Assembly (NCBI GenBank): GCA_965644295.1
Contig: CBFFRP010000119.1
Location: 186,001-250,000 of the forward strand
Reading direction: 5' to 3'
DNA length: 64,000 bases
DNA from: Paraphysomonas bandaiensis
Taxonomy: Eukaryota; Chrysophyceae
A program made the translations under genes and the position numbers. Shown here one piece after another: positions 11,843-24,400 of the stretch. Every line of letters starts with the position of its first letter. The first letter of the stretch is position 1. The notes under the pieces are model-generated. The model searched no databases. It worked only from the letters and a program-made list of their open reading frames with translations, and was not told where the DNA came from.

Positions 11843-12085
11843 ATGCCAGTTCTAACTCATATCAAGAGAAACTGGTTGCCTCGAACTATCTTTGGCATCA
11901 CATCACTCTTTTTCTTCACAGCTTTCGCATGTAAGTTAATCAATGAGAATTCTTGTACTTTCCTTGTCTGATTGTTTTTGATAGACGGGTATCCCCTTAA
12001 GTTTCACAGGGAAGTACGAAATGCTGCTGTAAAGAACGAAGAATGGACTGGCCATCGAAAAGAATCTGAGATACCGAAGAAATAA
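11843..12085 (+). CDS. Tiny single-TM protein B, 2 exons, 62 aa
   Basis: Exons 11843-11930 and 11985-12085, with a 54-nt phase-1 intron (GTAAGT..GATAG). The protein starts MPVLTHIKRNWLPR, runs into one hydrophobic segment (TIFGITSLFFFTAFAYG), and ends with a basic-acidic tail closing S-E-I-P-K-K. It shares with gene A the I-x-x-N-W box (K-R-N-W here), the intron position and phase, a Trp in the tail (E-E-W against V-E-W) and the I-P-K-K end. It lies on the same strand as A and C, separated from them by transposons and repeats. Confidence 0.65.
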
Positions 12086-12799
12086 TATGGTCGTACAAAC
12101 GGACTAAACCGCCCATATGACACCTGACGTTGTTCCTATTAATTAAAATTATATAAAAAGCAGGTGTTTAAGAGTAGAATATTTTGCCATTATTTTCATA
12201 TTGTCTTTTTAAATTCCATATATTATTTTATTTATTATTTGATACTACTATCAGGTTTGTTTACTTATTATTTAAATTACCTGCTTTCTTTAACTAAGTT
12301 CTAATAATAATATACTGAATTGTATAAATATTTGAAGCTGAGACGTTGTAGAAGTTCCCCTAAGTTTTCAGAAGTTTACCTTGTATATACATTGGTGATA
12401 TATTAAACCCGTTGTCTTACGAAAAGAAGTTTTCTCACAAGCATACGAGCGATGTGATCTGTGAAGCTGTTGACGAGATAACGATACATGATGTCTAAGT
12501 GCTAGATATGTACAATCTACATGAATCGTGCGTAGTACTACGAGTATACTAAATACATCAGATATGCCTACATATACAAGCTAATGAATTGATGCCACTG
12601 AATCGACTAGTTTTTATAATTATGTCGTAATGCTATAAGTAACATGTATAGCTATTTGGAGTTTTTTATATACTATGTTGTTAGAGGAGATAGGTGTTTA
12701 ATGAGTAACATTAGAAGAGAAACAAAGTATTGCTTTTACACATTAGATTAGGGTATGACAATTGTACTAGACTTACTCAAAATAATAAATAGGTCAAAA
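12086..12799. other. Intergenic, AT-rich, nothing recognised
   Basis: 3' flank of tiny gene B, with no supported gene. Confidence 0.5.
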
Positions 12800-13270
12800 C
12801 TGTAATAATAGCTGCAGTAAAACGCACATAAAGGTGATTGTAAACGTGAAAGATGTGGTCGCACGAGGCTTTTTGTTGGCATTATCATCACATGTGTGTA
12901 CATCACACAATCCTGATGAGCAAGATGTGGCTCAATCCTTGAAATGACTGGAACTGGATTTCACTCTTTTTTAATACTCTAGAAGTACTGGTTAGACGCC
13001 CTGGCAGAAAAACCGCTTGTATTGACATAACAACGATTATCTACTTCAAACGGCGCCGAATGGGTGGAACACAACTTAGAGTGTTTTACGATCTGATTGT
13101 GAAAGGTTTGCTACTCTGAAATCACTTTGAAATAACTAAAAGAATATAGTTTGATTTTAAGCTAGTTGAAGCTAAATGTTTATATTTCTCGGTGTCAATA
13201 TAAACGTTCTATTGAGCCCTATTTTCGTAAATAAACTTTTTCAAAACAAAATGTGGATATTATTAAAAAT
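12800..13270 (+). repeat. Dispersed repeat R, copy C (partial, diverged)
   Basis: Shares in order with copies A and B: GGTCGCACGA..GGCTT, ATTATCATCACAT, GAGCAAGATGTGGCTCAATCCTTGAAA (A has GAGAAGCACGATATGGCTCAAACCCTGAAAG), a diverged middle, and the terminal TTTTTCAAAACAAAATGTGGAT. It is the most diverged copy. Boundaries are approximate. Confidence 0.55.
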
Positions 13271-14157
13271 TACCAACTCATGGCTCAGGACTGGCCTCTG
13301 ATTTATTCCACCTACATAGCAGTGAAAGCTCCGTATATAGAGTGACGGCTGGATACATGAAATGCATATCCACGAATGTAGCATGACCCACCGCAAGGCA
13401 ATTCTTTGTTCCTCGTATCAAATTATCAGCGTTGGCTAAATAGATATCCATGAGGTCAATATATGGTAGATACCGCGTATCCATAAGATGTTATGACAAT
13501 GGCTTGTAAAACACCCTTAACAGTATAGATCTAGCGTATTATTTTTAATGTTGATAAGATATTTCACAAAACAATCGCATTCACACAAACGGCAGCAATG
13601 ATCTATCGGTAAATGGTTGAACTCAACAATAATAATTCAAAACAGACAGATTTTAATGATGTATACAAACATGGTGTACACTCTATGGTGAGTTACTGCT
13701 TTACTGCAAGCATTGCTAATCACTTTCAACGACAACTCAACTCACCGAAAACAATGATAGCCATAACTACTACGCACGAGAAGGTAACGATAGAGCAACT
13801 CCTGGCACCACTCCATATCACATTTATGCATGATGTGGTGCTGGTGATGTGGAAAATACATACCGCCGTACTTGATAGCAGTATTTTCATTAATACTCAG
13901 AGAATACAGAGAACATGAGAACTGGGTTAAACGGGATTCTTCGAACATATGGAAAGAGGAAGTAAACTTCAACCGAGTGTTCTTTTCTGATGTCAGTCCG
14001 AAGAAATCTTTCGAAGATACCTTCAAGGGTCACTTGACTTCATCGTCCAAAGAAGTGTACAGGTCATCATTATTACGTTCCGGAAGAAGCAGTCTGTTGG
14101 AAGATTATAACACTCATTTCTATACTTAACAATCAAACTAACTCACATTACATCAAT
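13271..14157. other. Intergenic or uncertain coding between repeat C and tiny gene C
   Basis: Holds several medium open frames: 13278-13484 on minus, 13613-13918 and 13845-14129 on plus. The last reads a hydrophobic patch (YLIAVFSLILREY) followed by a charged tail, and could be the final exon of another small membrane protein. No ATG in that frame or supported splice site makes it complete, so it is left unassigned. Confidence 0.35.
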
Positions 14158-14334
14158 ATGGTACTCTCAATAATCAGAAATCACTGGAAAGCCTTCGCTG
14201 TTGGTGGAGTCATTTGCTACGGTATCTCCTTAGTGATCGAAGCTAACCGCCGCCTTGAATTGAGGTCGTCAGCTTGTAACACAGCTGAGTTTGCGGGTTA
14301 TAAGAACCGCACCTCTGATTTCCCTAAGAAATAA
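14158..14334 (+). CDS. Tiny single-TM protein C, intronless, 58 aa
   Basis: A single open frame. MVLSIIRNHWKAF precedes one membrane segment (AVGGVICYGISLVI), then a basic stretch (E-A-N-R-R) and a tail ending D-F-P-K-K. It aligns with A and B at the I-x-x-N/H-W box, the membrane segment and the terminal [I/F]-P-K-K, but has no intron at the shared position. Too short for common gene-prediction cut-offs. The start is preceded by an A/C-rich leader, as in A and B. Function unknown. Confidence 0.6.
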   Translation: MVLSIIRNHWKAFAVGGVICYGISLVIEANRRLELRSSACNTAEFAGYKNRTSDFPKK

Positions 14335-15258
14335 GCTCACCTGGAGCTATGGCTGTAGTCAATCACCTTGAGGTGGTTAGCACCCGGAGCAGTAGTTTGT
14401 GCGTGATATGACGACACGTTACCAGCATAGCATAATACTTGTGCTATTATCATACATTAGATCTACGATTTAATGGCATTTATAATATCCACATTGAGAA
14501 TCACGTTTATACACATATATGATATCACCTTAGCAGTATATACTTTTATCTGAAAATATAAATATCACAGTTACGATAATAAGAATTAATTGTACATATG
14601 GAAAGACAACCTTAACGCAATCCAGAACAGAAGCGATGCAGAATCTACGACTACACACATATAAAGTGTACATAATCCTAAGCTATTACCACCGCATATA
14701 TTTCTTTTTCTGTATTATATAGCTGCGAAGGATATAGATATTGTAAAACTCTACTACATTAAGCGTTAAGCAAGTGTTCTTTCATGTGCGAAATGTATGT
14801 GACACATGTATTCGTTAGCAGTATGTAGTACTCATAGTGTTATAACATCAAATAGGTTTTCTAATTCTTTGCCCATTATCTCCATCTGCTGATGTATATA
14901 CGATATAGCTTCAAATTTACAACAACCCAATTAAATCATAACGAATATAGACAGGTGACAGTTTGTATATAGCTAATATTCGCGAAATAAAGGCATTGTG
15001 AGTTGCGAGAAACTTGTGCGCGAAAGACCATATGCGTAATATGAATAACCGTTGTAACCGCGCACATTTTCAGATACTGTAATCTTTACAAAATGCATAA
15101 TAGATATTAGTAGAATTATGTGTCGCAACACCTCTAACAACGTGTACTGCATGTGAACCATGAATGTTCAAATCAAATAGAGTCTATGGTGAAAAAGGTG
15201 CTGCTGCTACTTCATGCTATTACTCTAGACATTATGTATACTACTCCAGATGCCCTAT
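14335..15258. other. Intergenic between convergent tiny gene C and HslU
   Basis: AT-rich, with no supported gene or repeat. Confidence 0.5.
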
Positions 15259-16969
15259 TTAAATGATATACTTCTTGAGGTCGGTAGCGTTGAGATAGTC
15301 TTTAACTTTTTCCCGCACGTACAACTCATCAATTTCAATGGAAGTGTTTGGCGTATCAGATGCACTGAACGAGATCTCCTCCATTATTCGCTCAACGACA
15401 GTGTGAAGTCTTCTCGCGCCAATATTCTCGACGGTACGGTTGACCTGTTGAACAGATGACTCTCAGCACATGGAAGAGTACACGATGACAATAATACCTC
15501 AAAAGCAATTTTAGCAATCTCTCGAATAGCACTCTCAGTGAATGACAGAGTTACCGACTCGGACTTCATTAGCTCCACCTAAACAAAATTAATTCTCGGT
15601 TAACATCATGTATAGTTGCGAGTACCTGTTGTCTGAGGAGATTATTCACGGGTTCGGTTAGGATTCTGTAGAGATCGTTTTCAGTAAGTCCCGCAAGGTT
15701 TACTCTTATTGGCAATCGCCCTTGCAACTCTGGAAGCAAATCAGACGGCTTGGCAGAGTGAAACGATCCCGCAGCAATAAACAAAATATACTCCGTATTT
15801 ATGTTTCCCTTCTTCGTGCTAACAACAGTGCCTTCCACGATGGGTAGCAAGTCTCTTTGAACTCCTTCAGCGGAAGCATCCGAACCCCTCGATGTGTCTG
15901 ACGACGAGACAATTTTATCTATCTCATCGATGACAACAACCCCGGACTGCTCCACCGCATGTATAGCCTCTTTATTTATATCGTGCTGGTCAATGAGCTT
16001 TTCGGATTCACTTTCCTCGAGGACCTCACGTGCTTCAGCGATTGACATTCGGCGGCGTTCTGTTGAATTCTTGGATATTGATACAATCTTTTTCATCGCG
16101 TCTACTGCTTGAGGGTTGTTGCCAAATACGCCATCGAAAGCAGAATCATTTGAAGGCTTCGGGACTTCGACATCGATTTCTTGACTATCCAAGGAACCAT
16201 CCCTGTACAAACAATGTCAAAGAAATAAACAACAATTATGCTTCATATCGTCATAATAAGCACTAACATAACCTGAGAAGTGCCCTGTATCTTGCTAATT
16301 CGTTAGCATCAGCGTGTACTCCAATCAAACTCCGGAGAATCCTTTCCTCTACATTTTGAGCAACAGTTTCCTTTACTCTCTACGATACCAGTAACAAATA
16401 GTGGGTACATTCTTGTAAACACAAACCTCTTTTATTTTTCTGCGGGTCATATTTATCGAGACATCCACCAAGTCCTTTATGATGTTATTTACATCTTGTC
16501 CATGATATCCCACTTCCGTGTATTTCGTTGCCTCTGTACGTAAAAAAGGTGCATCCGCCAGTTTAGCTAAACGCCTAGCTATTTCCGTTTTACCACACCC
16601 AGTCGAACCAATCATAAGTATATTTTTAGGAATTATCTATTCCGAAGTATGTAAGAGTAACGAACGAATTATTTCTTTTTGCTATACCTCATTTTTAATC
16701 TCTATTGGTAGGTGTTGACGACGCCAGCGGTTGCGAAACGCTATCGCTACTGCACGTTTGGCATCATTCTGTCCAATAATATAATCGTCCAAATATTTAA
16801 CAACTTCTTTCGGGGTCATTGCCTGCGTGACCGGGTGCACTGTGCTGTTGGACGGCTCAGCAGTGGCGGGCTCATGTACAGCCTCTGCAGCCGTTGAGAA
16901 TTTGGGAAAAGAAACCCTGAAGGGTGTAGGAGAGTAGAGCAACCTGCTCGTTCTTCGTAAGGCCATCAT
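15259..16969 (-). CDS. hslU: HslU (ClpY), mitochondrial-type ATPase of the HslUV protease, 6 exons, 480 aa
   Basis: Exons: 16688-16969, 16427-16636, 16273-16379, 15626-16202, 15498-15578, 15259-15444; phases close to 481 codons. HslU is the AAA+ unfoldase that feeds substrates to the HslV peptidase, in mitochondria of many protists. Visible features are an Arg/Ser-rich presequence-like N terminus of about 45 residues, Y-L-D-D-Y-I-I-G-Q, Walker A GSTGCGKT, the E-V-G-Y-x-G pore-loop segment, a charged intermediate domain in exon 4, Walker [27 protein letters not shown] and G-A-R-R-L (sensor 2). The C terminus (T-D-L-K-K-Y-I-I) resembles the bacterial HslU tail that docks into and activates HslV, so a partner HslV is expected elsewhere. 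Divergent to coatomer zeta. Confidence 0.95.
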
Positions 16970-17818
16970 TTTATCTGAAAAATATCCTCTAGGAGCTGAA
17001 AGATAGCAGTTCCATTAGATATAAATAATACATATAGGAATACACAATAAACAAACTATGATCGTAACTAATTACCTGTTGAAGTGGTTGATAGGGTACT
17101 GGAGACAGGTATGTGATGCGACGACTCTAACTATGGAGATATAGACAGAACAGATTGAAATAAGTCGAGTCGAGTCGATGTAGTGATGAGTTACCCACTT
17201 AAACCAACCTCTAGTAGAAGGGTTACTAATATACAGCGCAGTAGTTGTGATAGTCGTGCGCTGTATGCTGTATACTATCCAGTGAGTACACTGACTGTCG
17301 GGTGGTGTTCTTTCTCTCTGTCTGCTTTTTTGTGGTGGTTAGAAGCAGTAGTACTTGCCCTGTAGTCTATCGTACTTTGCTCGTCCCTACCACTGTAGAT
17401 AGTGGTATACATCAGTGTATTCTTTGTAGTGCCAATGGTATGATGTATCACACTGCTGTACATGCTCTCTATACCAATCGCAATGGGGTTTCACTCTTAA
17501 TATCTAAACAATTACGTGTAGGAATTAGAGCTCCTGCTGTGCTCTATAAAGTTCGTAGTGTAGATGAAAGCACAATTATAGGTTTCCAATCATGAAAATA
17601 GGCATAATCTCTGTACTCGGGAAGGAGTATTGCGGGTATACGGTATACGTATACAGTCTGCATCTAGAGTACATATACCTCTGTATACTGCTGTATACTG
17701 CTGTATATGTGGAGCTGTATGATGATGCATAGCTAAGAGCACTGGGACTATCCCACCAACATAACAATACACTGCTACCTCCAGTGCTGCTACCCCTCCA
17801 CCACTGCTCCCCCCACCA
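16970..17818. promoter_or_regulatory. Divergent 5' region between HslU and coatomer zeta
   Basis: Contains GGTATAC at 17404-17410, 17635-17641 and 17642-17648, and the repeated phrase CTGTATACTGCTGTATACTGCTGTATATG at 17681-17709, close to the plus-strand start. Short open frames here are low-complexity and not believable as genes. Promoter role inferred. Confidence 0.4.
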
Positions 17819-18600
17819 ATGTCTGAGGTGCTCGTTCCATTCATCAACTGTCTTCTTGTGCTAGACGGCGATGGAGACCGCATCATAGCGAAATATTATG
17901 ATAAGAGATCGAAATCAGATCAGAGTCGATTTGAGTTAACTCTACATAAGAAAACAAAGAACCTCTCATTCAGATCAGATGGTTAACATTCACAGTCAAT
18001 CAAGTAACGTATAACTGATGTGTGTAGCTGAAATCATTCTTCTTGATCATGAGCTGGTCGTTATTAAGGGCTCATCTGATTGTCGGATAATAATTAGCGG
18101 CTCAGTGGATGAGGTATGATATTGTTAGGATTACACGGCTACCTATGTTATTTGTTGATTATCAGAATGAGTTAGTACTCGTGAATGTGTTGGATGCGAT
18201 CCACGATACCGTTTTAGCCCTCCTTCGTGGTCAACTTGACAAGCGCACTATGCTGGACAATCTTGAGCTAGTTTTGCTCACCATTGATGAAGTGGTAGGT
18301 CAAATGTGATGCACATGCATTCATATTAAAGAAGTTTAACTTGCGGTGTATAGATTGACAACGGACAGATTATGGAGCTCGACGCGAGTGCTGTGGCATC
18401 TCGCGTATTGATGAAGGGGTCCGCTGAATCCAGCATGGGAGGGGGAAGCATGGTAAGGGTTATCGTGTGAAGGATAATTTCATTGACGAATGTCTTTGTT
18501 GTAGTCTAATCCTGGCAATACCGGTGGTGATATGACTATTTCACAAGCTCTCGGACTCGCTAGAAATCAGTTCATTAAGTCATTAACGTCTGGCAACTAG
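17819..18600 (+). CDS. COPZ: Coatomer zeta subunit (zeta-COP), 5 exons, 190 aa
   Basis: Exons: 17819-17981, 18028-18113, 18166-18294, 18354-18452, 18505-18600; all introns are about 46-59 nt and phases close to 191 codons. Zeta-COP is a small subunit of the COPI coat for Golgi-to-ER vesicles. The N-terminal longin-like fold is recognisable from I-N-C-L-L-V-L-D-G-D-G-D-R-I-I-A-K-Y-Y, followed by ALLRGQLDKRTMLDNLELVL, T-I-D-E-V-V, I-D-N-G-Q-I-M-E-L-D and A-S-R-V, all hallmarks of zeta-COP. The C-terminal tail ends with a short amphipathic stretch (Q-A-L-G-L-A-R-N-Q). Length is normal for the family. Confidence 0.93.
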
Positions 18601-19912
18601 CTGTTTAGTACTAAAATGGTTGGTCTGGTCTCGGTGAAACCTGCTTATGGATAAAAATTAGGCGGTATCACCAAGCCATTTCTGTGGTTGATTAGCTGGT
18701 AAGTATATTGTTTGAATTATGCTTCGAAGTAGTGTATGGTAGTCATCCTAAGTATATATTAATATATTCATGAGAGTACTCATTAGAATCCATCGTGCGA
18801 TTTCTCCACAAAAAAAGCATATTGTTCATTCTGACATCACTTGTTGATCTTTAAGATATTTGACTCAAGCAATATGTAGGGCTAAGCATAAGTAATAACC
18901 GTAAGTAGCTTTTTTATCGTTTTTTTGTCCCCTCTCATAGGATAAGTACAAAAGTACGGGATTTTGTTGTACCAACCGCAAAAACCTGTAACTGTTAAAA
19001 CATCTCTAGATATAACTAAATATTTTTCTTCTCTGGAAAAAATGATTCAAATTCACTGCTATTCTTCTTTGCCACATTCTGAAGACCACAGACGTTGCCA
19101 AAATATTCCCACATTTTCAGCCCCTGTCACCTCTTTGGAAACCCTGTTACAGGGCCTGGAAACTGGAAACTAGAAACCATTTTAAGGAAACATTAAAACT
19201 GAAAAATAATCTTCTGGTGGCTATAAAAGTATTCTTACTGTTTGAACATTCTATTCAAACAAGAGGATATTTTTAATGACACGTAAATAATTATTTCTGA
19301 AACTGTAAGTAGGCGGTGAATTTATTCTTCCTTTCTGCTGTGTGTTGAAATTAATTCCACATCACGTTCATATATGAGTTATGAAGTAGAGGTTGTACCT
19401 TGGGAATGGAATGATACTGGTGCAATAGGTTAGACCTAGAACATAATAGACGCAGAGTGACTACTTATTATAAGAATATATATTTCATAATATTATCTTG
19501 CTACAATACTATATTATTACTTTGTTATGAACACTTTTTGCAAACCATTCATATAATTTTTCATATTACCATTAACACTAATCGTAGAAAACTAAGCTTG
19601 CACTCAAAAATTTTAACGTTTGCTAAATATTTGCTTCTAGTGTAATGCTGGTACCTGTTAATTAATGGTAGCGTCGATGACTAAGTAGAGAATATCGTTC
19701 ATACTAGCTAAGATAGTGCGGCGTCTTGATTAAATTATTGCTATTTTAGAGGTTAAATAACTGAATTACAAATCATAACTACTTTATACCTACACATCAT
19801 CATTGTTATCGCTCATCACTGGCACAACATAAGCATCACGAAGCGGGTACTTATATTGTCGAGCATATGTTACTTCAAGAAAACAGTACTGCTTAACCGT
19901 ATTACATGAACA
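18601..19912. other. Convergent-gene gap, AT-rich, nothing recognised
   Basis: Open frames at 18964-19173 and 19457-19645 show no family features. This begins the 2.8-kb gap between the 3' ends of COPZ and RPA2. Confidence 0.5.
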
Positions 19913-20340
19913 CCCTTAACAAAGTCAGACTCACACCTTTTCGTGGTGTTCTGGGGGATAAGTACCGGAGATATTTCTCCGGGAAACTACCGTGAGCCGC
20001 CACTATATATTAGTCAGCAGATATTGTTCTGCCCACTCATAGCCTGATGCTTGTGTGGTACAAGAGGGACACTATAGTATCCGGGCTGTTTACTTAAGGA
20101 TTTAAAAAATCCTGAAGTCAGCAGATGTCAGGTATATATATATATCAACCTTCTGCTTGATTGGTCACTGCGGAAGTGATTTCACCTTGGTGTTACGATG
20201 ACGCACAAGCAGCTTTAGTATCTTTAAATAGTAGGGTACCAGAGTTAAACACTAGTTAGTTATGTTGCAATGCTAAATTTGTTCTGACTCTTAGACGCCT
20301 GTTGCTAATAACAAGGCATATTCACTACTGTTACATCTGC
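19913..20340 (+). repeat. Repeat S, copy 1 (left arm of an inverted repeat)
   Basis: The first 150 bases (AACAAAGTCAGACTCACACC..GTGGTGTTCTGGGGGATAAG..GTTCTGCCCACTCATAGCC) recur inverted at 20761-20893, inverted at 37925-38205 and directly at 49771-50140. The downstream part (GAAGTCAGCAGATGTCAGGTATAT, then CACCTTGGTG..GACGCACAAGCAGCTT) is also shared with 50101 and with 3990-4060. Its end (AGACGCCTGTTGCTAATAACAAGGCATATTCA) resembles the TIR of the 3252-4215 element, so repeat S may be part of that transposon family. Confidence 0.7.
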
Positions 20341-20760
20341 TGGTTCACAGATGAAATGACATGCTAGTAATTATAGTATAAGATCGTGACTATCTAAGAT
20401 GATAATATAATAGTAATTGGTAGTTAAGAAAACATGAATTCAGTTAATGTAAGTGCATTATATGAGAATCTAGATACTGATTATAATATAGTGTGTATAC
20501 AAATTTCACTTAATTATAGTTTAAACCTTTCAAAATACCTAAACTTTATAAACGCTAAGAGAATCAGGCACTTCAATTGTTGCTCACGAACTATTTTCAA
20601 ACTCTTATATTCTTAAGTTTACCGCTGATAATAGGCGCAAATATATCACAAATAAGCTGTAGCGTTGCACTAACGTTATCTAGAGTTTTTTCAGAGACTA
20701 TAGAGGAGAAACAATAATTTATAATAATATATTATTACCTTTAAAACATATAGCACAAGC

Positions 20761-20893
20761 ATTAGGCTATGAGTGGGCAGAACAATATCTGTTGACTATA
20801 TACTATGCTGCTCACGTTAGTTTCCCGAAGAAATATCTCTGGTACTTATCCCCCAGAACACCACGAAAAGGTGTGAGTCTGACTTTGTTCAGG
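20761..20893 (-). repeat. Repeat S, copy 2 (right arm of an inverted repeat)
   Basis: Reverse complement of 19918-20063 with few mismatches. Together the two arms could form a large stem around a loop of about 700 bp. The sequence between (20341-20760) is AT-rich and shows no gene. Confidence 0.75.
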
Positions 20894-20984
20894 ATGAGAA
20901 TGAGAAACTTTTCATATAAAAAGTTCCATTATAACACCAAACAACATGGCTCATGGTTATGGAAAAAAGTTCCATTATAACAGT

Positions 20985-21043
20985 AATAATATTGATGGAT
21001 TTTTATGCCGGTCGGCCAATGAATACATTGTTCCCTAGCCCTG
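20985..21043. mobile_element. Relic of an hAT element end
   Basis: Ends ..ACATTGTTCCCTAGCCCTG, one base from the terminal repeat of the hAT family at 5952 and 9868. It includes the subterminal TATTGATGGATTTTT and GCCGGT words of that family. No matching left end was found upstream, so it is a solo end or a heavily deleted copy. Confidence 0.6.
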
Positions 21044-21427
21044 ATATTACTATTACAAGTAACACGGCACAAGCGGATTGATAATCGTAAGTCTTTCTAT
21101 TACAAATTTTGAATTACTTGTGCAGAATTTTATAGAAATATAAATTTTTATATAGAATATGTACTGCTCACTATTATTTCATTGCATATTTCGTAAACTG
21201 CACTGACCTCTATCATTGATGAATTAGATATCTCAATACGTTATGGCACTAATACCACACAAGGAAAGACACACAAAGATTAAAATCGTTCATGTTTGGC
21301 TCATGAGCAGTAGTTATGTCATGAGTCAGAAGCATGAGATAATTGATGACTGAATGCAGCTATTAATTACTATTATTGTATAGGATGCAACTAGAAAAAA
21401 TTATTTTATGACAATATGTATTCGTTC
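21044..21427. other. Intergenic, nothing recognised
   Basis: AT-rich 3' flank of RPA2. Confidence 0.5.
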
Positions 21428-24400
21428 TTATTCTGACAACTTCATTGAGAGTCGAATACCCATGCCAGCGAGCTCATTTGTTAGGTAGCGGAACACATAT
21501 GGCATCTGGACAGCTCGCACGCCTTTATCTGATTTACAGAGGTTGCAATATTGTTTCCGATGCTGTCCGCGAATCGAGGACGAGCCATGAGCGCTGGCTA
21601 CGATATCATTCCTCTGAGACTTTGCATGAACAGTCAGCATATCTCCACAGGAAGAGCATACATAAGCAGTATGAAGATCAGAGCAGTTAAGCAGACGGTC
21701 ATGAAGACAGAAAGCCACACCATGACTTAGTAGCGCATCACGTTCCATCTCTCCAAGTCGAATACCACCATGACGTTTACGACCCTTAACAGGCTGCCTG
21801 GTAACAGCCATGACAGGACCTGTGGAACGTGCCTGCGACTTATCACTAACCATGTGTCTCAAACGCTGATAGTACACCACGCCGATAAAGATATCAGCAG
21901 TCATAACTGTCCCTGTAACCCCACTATACATGGGCTCCGAGCCATAATAGTGATACCCTGCATCCCTCAACTGATCACCGAAGTAGTCAATCACCTTCTG
22001 CTCCTCATGGAACCGAAACGGCGTGGAATCCTGGTATATACCATGCATTGCTCCAGCTTTACCAGCCATAGATTCTGCCATAGACACTGTTAACACTCAT
22101 TCACAGGCAATTATATACCAATACATACCTATAAGCATTCCAATCGTCATTCTCGAAGGGAAGGCATGGGGGTTGATCATAATATCCGGTGTCATGCCAC
22201 CTTCAGTAAACGGCATATCTTGTTGTGGCCAAAGAACAGAAAGGGTTCCTTTCTGACCGTGCCGACTGCTGAATTTGTCCCCAATAATTGGGTTACGACA
22301 ATACCGCATGGTAATGCTGACTCGGCGCAATGAAGAGGCATTGGAGCCCTTTCCAGAGCGAGATGAAGTGGAGGGACCTAATACGCGAACAGTGTCTACA
22401 AATGCACGCTCGGTCTCTTTATGCTTGATAATTCGGTGTTCACCAGTCATGTCATCAATCAGACAGCATATTGGATCTCCAGTGGTGACAATATCGCCTT
22501 CATGGGGAAGGCCGTCAAAGTCAAGTACATCGCAGTACTTTTCCACTTCATCGGACATTGCTCCCATGGTTCCCAGGTTAGATGGCTTTAGATTACCGAA
22601 TCTGAATTTAGCGGTGCGTCAGCACATACATAAATGTGGGGAGAAGAAAAATAAATCAAACAGAAATATGCTGGATATACTTGAAGCTGTGCATAACTAA
22701 GTCGACAATAATAATATACTCAATCGTCACAAACATACAGTCTCAATGCTGCATTGAAAAAGACACAGATGCATACTCTTACCTCAGAGTAATTCTTCCC
22801 CCATCTTTGCTCATTTTTTTCTCTTCCTCCTCTAGATCGATCGTTGCGGTCTTGTACACACTGCCATGCATAAATCCCCTCTCATAGGCAGCCTTGTTGA
22901 TGATCATGGCATCTTCCATATCATATCCGGTATATGCGATCACCGCAACAATTGCATTCGTTCCTTGTGGATACTGATCCATCATGTACTCCTGTTGGGC
23001 TTTGTTTTGGACCAATGGGATCTCAGGGGTCTGAATACGATACATTTTATTATCTGTGCGATGTTTATGCGCATGGACTGGAGTCCCCATGGTCTGCTTT
23101 CCCATCTGACACTGATACATATTACGGGGACTCTGGTTGCAGTCACTGAAGGGAGTGAGTGCTGCAATCTGGCTGAGCATAATATCCGGTGACAATTCCG
23201 CATGAGTGGTCTCCGGCCTAACATCCTCAGCCAAACATGCAATGTCCATGTACACTTGCTCCATAGGCCCAATCCACTCAATTTCATTGGTCGCTAAATG
23301 GCGTACTTGTCGAATAAACCTCGCCGGTTGTGTGAATATGTAAAGACCGGGGTAGCTTCCACCTCCTGGTGAGTCTGCAGGCTGCACGGGGAAATACGCT
23401 AATTCTGTTGTAGGATCTAGTTGGAGCATTTTACCGTTTTGCATCATTGGCCGAACTTTCAGCAGCCTTAATCTAGCCACGAGCTCTGCCGCGCGATTGG
23501 ATTGAACACCTCCAATGACCTCCCCGTCCAGAAGGACAGAGATGCAGTCCGTACTCAGCATAGCATGACCGTCCCCTCCTCCTTTGCCAGCAGGAAGAAC
23601 ACCGACAGATATAAGGAGAGATTTGAGGTCCTTCCCCACAGGTGGAGGGCATGTAGAGTCAGAGGTATGGGGAGGCTGCAGCAGGCCAGAAGGGGTTGTT
23701 GGTAACCGAACAGAGGGAGGGTACGACAAAACCACAGCGTCACGGGCCCTAGGCGACAATAAATGGTGATCATACTACGCATGGTACTCCACGTACATGT
23801 GATTTAAAAGCCCACAAGGAGATCCATCTGGTGTGTGGACAGGACACAGAAATCCCCATGACTCCGGCAAGAGCTTTCGCACCGCTGTCGTTTTCATAGT
23901 GGTAAAAAATTGCCCTCTATAGAATGCAATGTAAGCAAAGGTAGTCGTAAGCAATTCAGATTCACACGTATCAGCAATGATAACAGTACGTATATAAACT
24001 CATAGTGGTACATTTATAGACCCACACCTGTGAACACTTTGGAAATGTGACATGTATCTAAAGATATTAAGTCGTTCGGCAACAACAGTGAAGCCGGAAA
24101 CCTACGTACAAGTCGTAATGAATATATGAAAATGTATGTCACACTAAATATACCTGCATTAAATCAAGGCCACTAGAAGATATCAAGTTTCCTGTACTTA
24201 AAAATGTGCCAATCTTGGATCCAATACCATTACCAAACCGGTCACATATTTTCTGAAAATAACTGACTGACTGGATGTCTGCAAGGCACCTAAACATACC
24301 ACTTAAAAGTCAGCAGTGGGTAACATACAACAGACGTAAATATAACACTAAACCGATCACTCACTTCGTAGAATTCATACGGTAATCTTTAATGATCATG

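Noticed and set aside
13278-13484. Minus-strand frame of 68 codons next to repeat copy C
   Set aside because: No family resemblance, and it starts at the edge of a repeat; chance similarity of a short phrase to the four-TM protein exon 1 was not convincing.
13845-14129. Possible fourth small membrane protein (hydrophobic patch plus charged tail)
   Set aside because: No ATG in frame and no clear acceptor site; it also lacks the N/H-W box and P-K-K tail of the tiny family.
16970-17818. Several 60-100 codon frames upstream of COPZ, including a Gly/Ser-rich one on the minus strand
   Set aside because: They overlap the motif-rich 5' region and, on the opposite strand, the COPZ first exon; no family features.
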